From: AC-32 sp963766375
Lineage (GTDB): Bacteria > Actinomycetota > Thermoleophilia > Gaiellales > Gaiellaceae
NCBI GenBank assembly: GCA_963766375.1
Contig: CAVXZG010000013.1
Location: 147,106-211,105 of the forward strand
Length of the DNA stretch: 64,000 nucleotides
Direction of reading: 5' to 3'
The position numbers and the translations under genes were made by a program. Positions 63,239 to 64,000 of this stretch are shown one piece after another. Numbering within the stretch: position 1 is the stretch's first letter; every line of letters starts with the position of its first letter. The notes under the pieces were generated by a model. The model saw nothing but the letters and a program-made list of their open reading frames with translations. It did no database searches and had not been told where the DNA came from.

Positions 63239-64000
63239 ATGAGCACGGCGCTTCCTCCCGCACCACCCCGTCCTTCTCGCGTCGACTCTCCCTCGGATCT
63301 CGAGGCGCTGATCGAAGAAGCGCGCAGGCGCGCGCGAAGGAGGCGGCGGTGGTACGCCGCCTCCGCCCTCCTCGCCGCCGGCGCCGCTGCGAGCGCGTTT
63401 GCGGGCTATCACCACGGCGGGGGTAGTGCGGGGGCCCGGCCAAGCCAAGGGCGGGCGAACACAAATGCTGCGGCAGGCGCGTCGGCAGACAAGGCCGTCA
63501 GGAACGGAGCGCTGACGATCCTCGCGGGCAGCAACATCTCAACGATCGGAGCGAGCGGGCGTCTCAAGGCGCTATTCCGCTGCAGTGACGTCAAGGGCTG
63601 CAACGAGCTGCAGAGCGTTGCTTGGTCTCCGGACGGCAACCGGTTCGCCTTCGGGGTCGGGTCGATGGGAGCGACGAATTTCACCGCCAATGGGCTTCAC
63701 ATCGTCGACCGGCGCAGCGGTCGGGATCGGCACGTAACCGACTCTGGACTCTGGTTCGATCTCGCCTGGTCGCCCGACGGCTCCCGGCTTGCCTTCGTCA
63801 ACCAGGGCCGGATCGGCCTGATCAATGCCGATGGAACCGGGCGGCAGTGGGTGCAGACCGGAACTGCCGGCCGCGACTCCTCGCCGACGTGGTCTCCGGA
63901 CGGTACCTCGCTTGCCTTTGCCAGCGAGCTCTGGGGCCGCAGTGCGGTTTACATCGTCGCCCTCGCCGGCCCCTATACGAAGCGGGTCGTGCCCTCGAAG
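63239..64000 (+). CDS. PD40/TolB-like beta-propeller protein with membrane anchor (3' truncated)
   Basis: ATG 63239 opens a frame that runs off the window after 254 codons. A Pro/Arg-rich N-terminus with DLEALIEEARRRARRRRR leads to one span (WYAASALLAAGAAASAFAGY). The extracytoplasmic part has repeats of the PD40/TolB type: SVAWSPDGNRFAFG, DLAWSPDGSRLAFVN and SPTWSPDGTSLAFAS, spaced by about 45-50 residues as blades of a propeller. Such proteins bind peptides or sugars, or act as partners of sigma/anti-sigma systems. The GntR gene is divergent. Confidence 0.75.
   Translation, partial: MSTALPPAPPRPSRVDSPSDLEALIEEARRRARRRRRWYAASALLAAGAAASAFAGYHHGGGSAGARPSQGRANTNAAAGASADKAVRNGALTILAGSNISTIGASGRLKALFRCSDVKGCNELQSVAWSPDGNRFAFGVGSMGATNFTANGLHIVDRRSGRDRHVTDSGLWFDLAWSPDGSRLAFVNQGRIGLINADGTGRQWVQTGTAGRDSSPTWSPDGTSLAFASELWGRSAVYIVALAGPYTKRVVPSK

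Overview
This 64 kb window comes from a high-GC, chromosomal, Actinobacteria-like genome. The gene order tig-clpP-clpX-valS-folC, followed by ndk-maf-mreBCD-pbp2-rodA-RNase E/G-L21-L27-obgE-nadD-rsfS, together with the very high GC and abundant GTG starts, suggests the class Thermoleophilia (Gaiellales/Solirubrobacterales-like). That placement is inferred from gene content, not from a tree.

Layout. 1-6.0 kb: two tandem proteins of the adenylate-cyclase/ATPase/TPR type (the first cut by the window edge) and, on the other strand, a badly broken gene for a secreted Q/N/T-rich protein. 6-10.9 kb: small metabolic genes (histidine phosphatase, AI-2E-type transporter, CAP protein, aldo/keto reductase, cupin) among five tRNAs. 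11-19 kb: proteostasis (tig, clpP, clpX), a flippase-like membrane protein, valS and folC. 19-34 kb: ndk, a methyltransferase and maf, a REP-flanked Y1 transposase, then the cell-shape/cell-wall cluster and ribosome-biogenesis genes. 34-44 kb: a metallopeptidase, a two-component system, and a tightly coupled seven-gene cbb3-type oxidase operon that ends in a 1073-residue chimeric CcoN-like membrane protein. 44-52 kb: a DNA glycosylase, small secreted and membrane proteins, the 2-oxoglutarate dehydrogenase E1 gene, a proline-rich protein and a diguanylate cyclase. 52-58 kb: potA-potD-potB-potC plus an aldehyde dehydrogenase, a polyamine uptake and oxidation unit. 58-64 kb: an accessory stretch with a DUF998-like protein, an MBL hydrolase, a PRC-barrel protein, a FAD monooxygenase, a GntR regulator and a truncated PD40/TolB-like protein, with a dispersed repeat.

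Two features run through the whole window. First, many genes, including ones expected to be essential (mreC, mreD, rodA, obgE), carry single-base frameshifts, and nearly all that can be resolved are +1 insertions. One tRNA-Leu also has an extra base in both its anticodon loop and its T loop. The simplest reading is insertion errors in the assembly, so these genes are annotated as whole but frameshifted. Second, at least a dozen start codons lie 6-7 nt after a TANNNT-type -10 element with no Shine-Dalgarno sequence, which points to widespread leaderless transcription; operon-internal genes instead have SD sequences or ATGA-type overlaps.

The most unusual biology is the oxidase operon with its divergently transcribed OmpR-type regulator. 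Three ATGAC repeats at exact 11-bp spacing lie between them.
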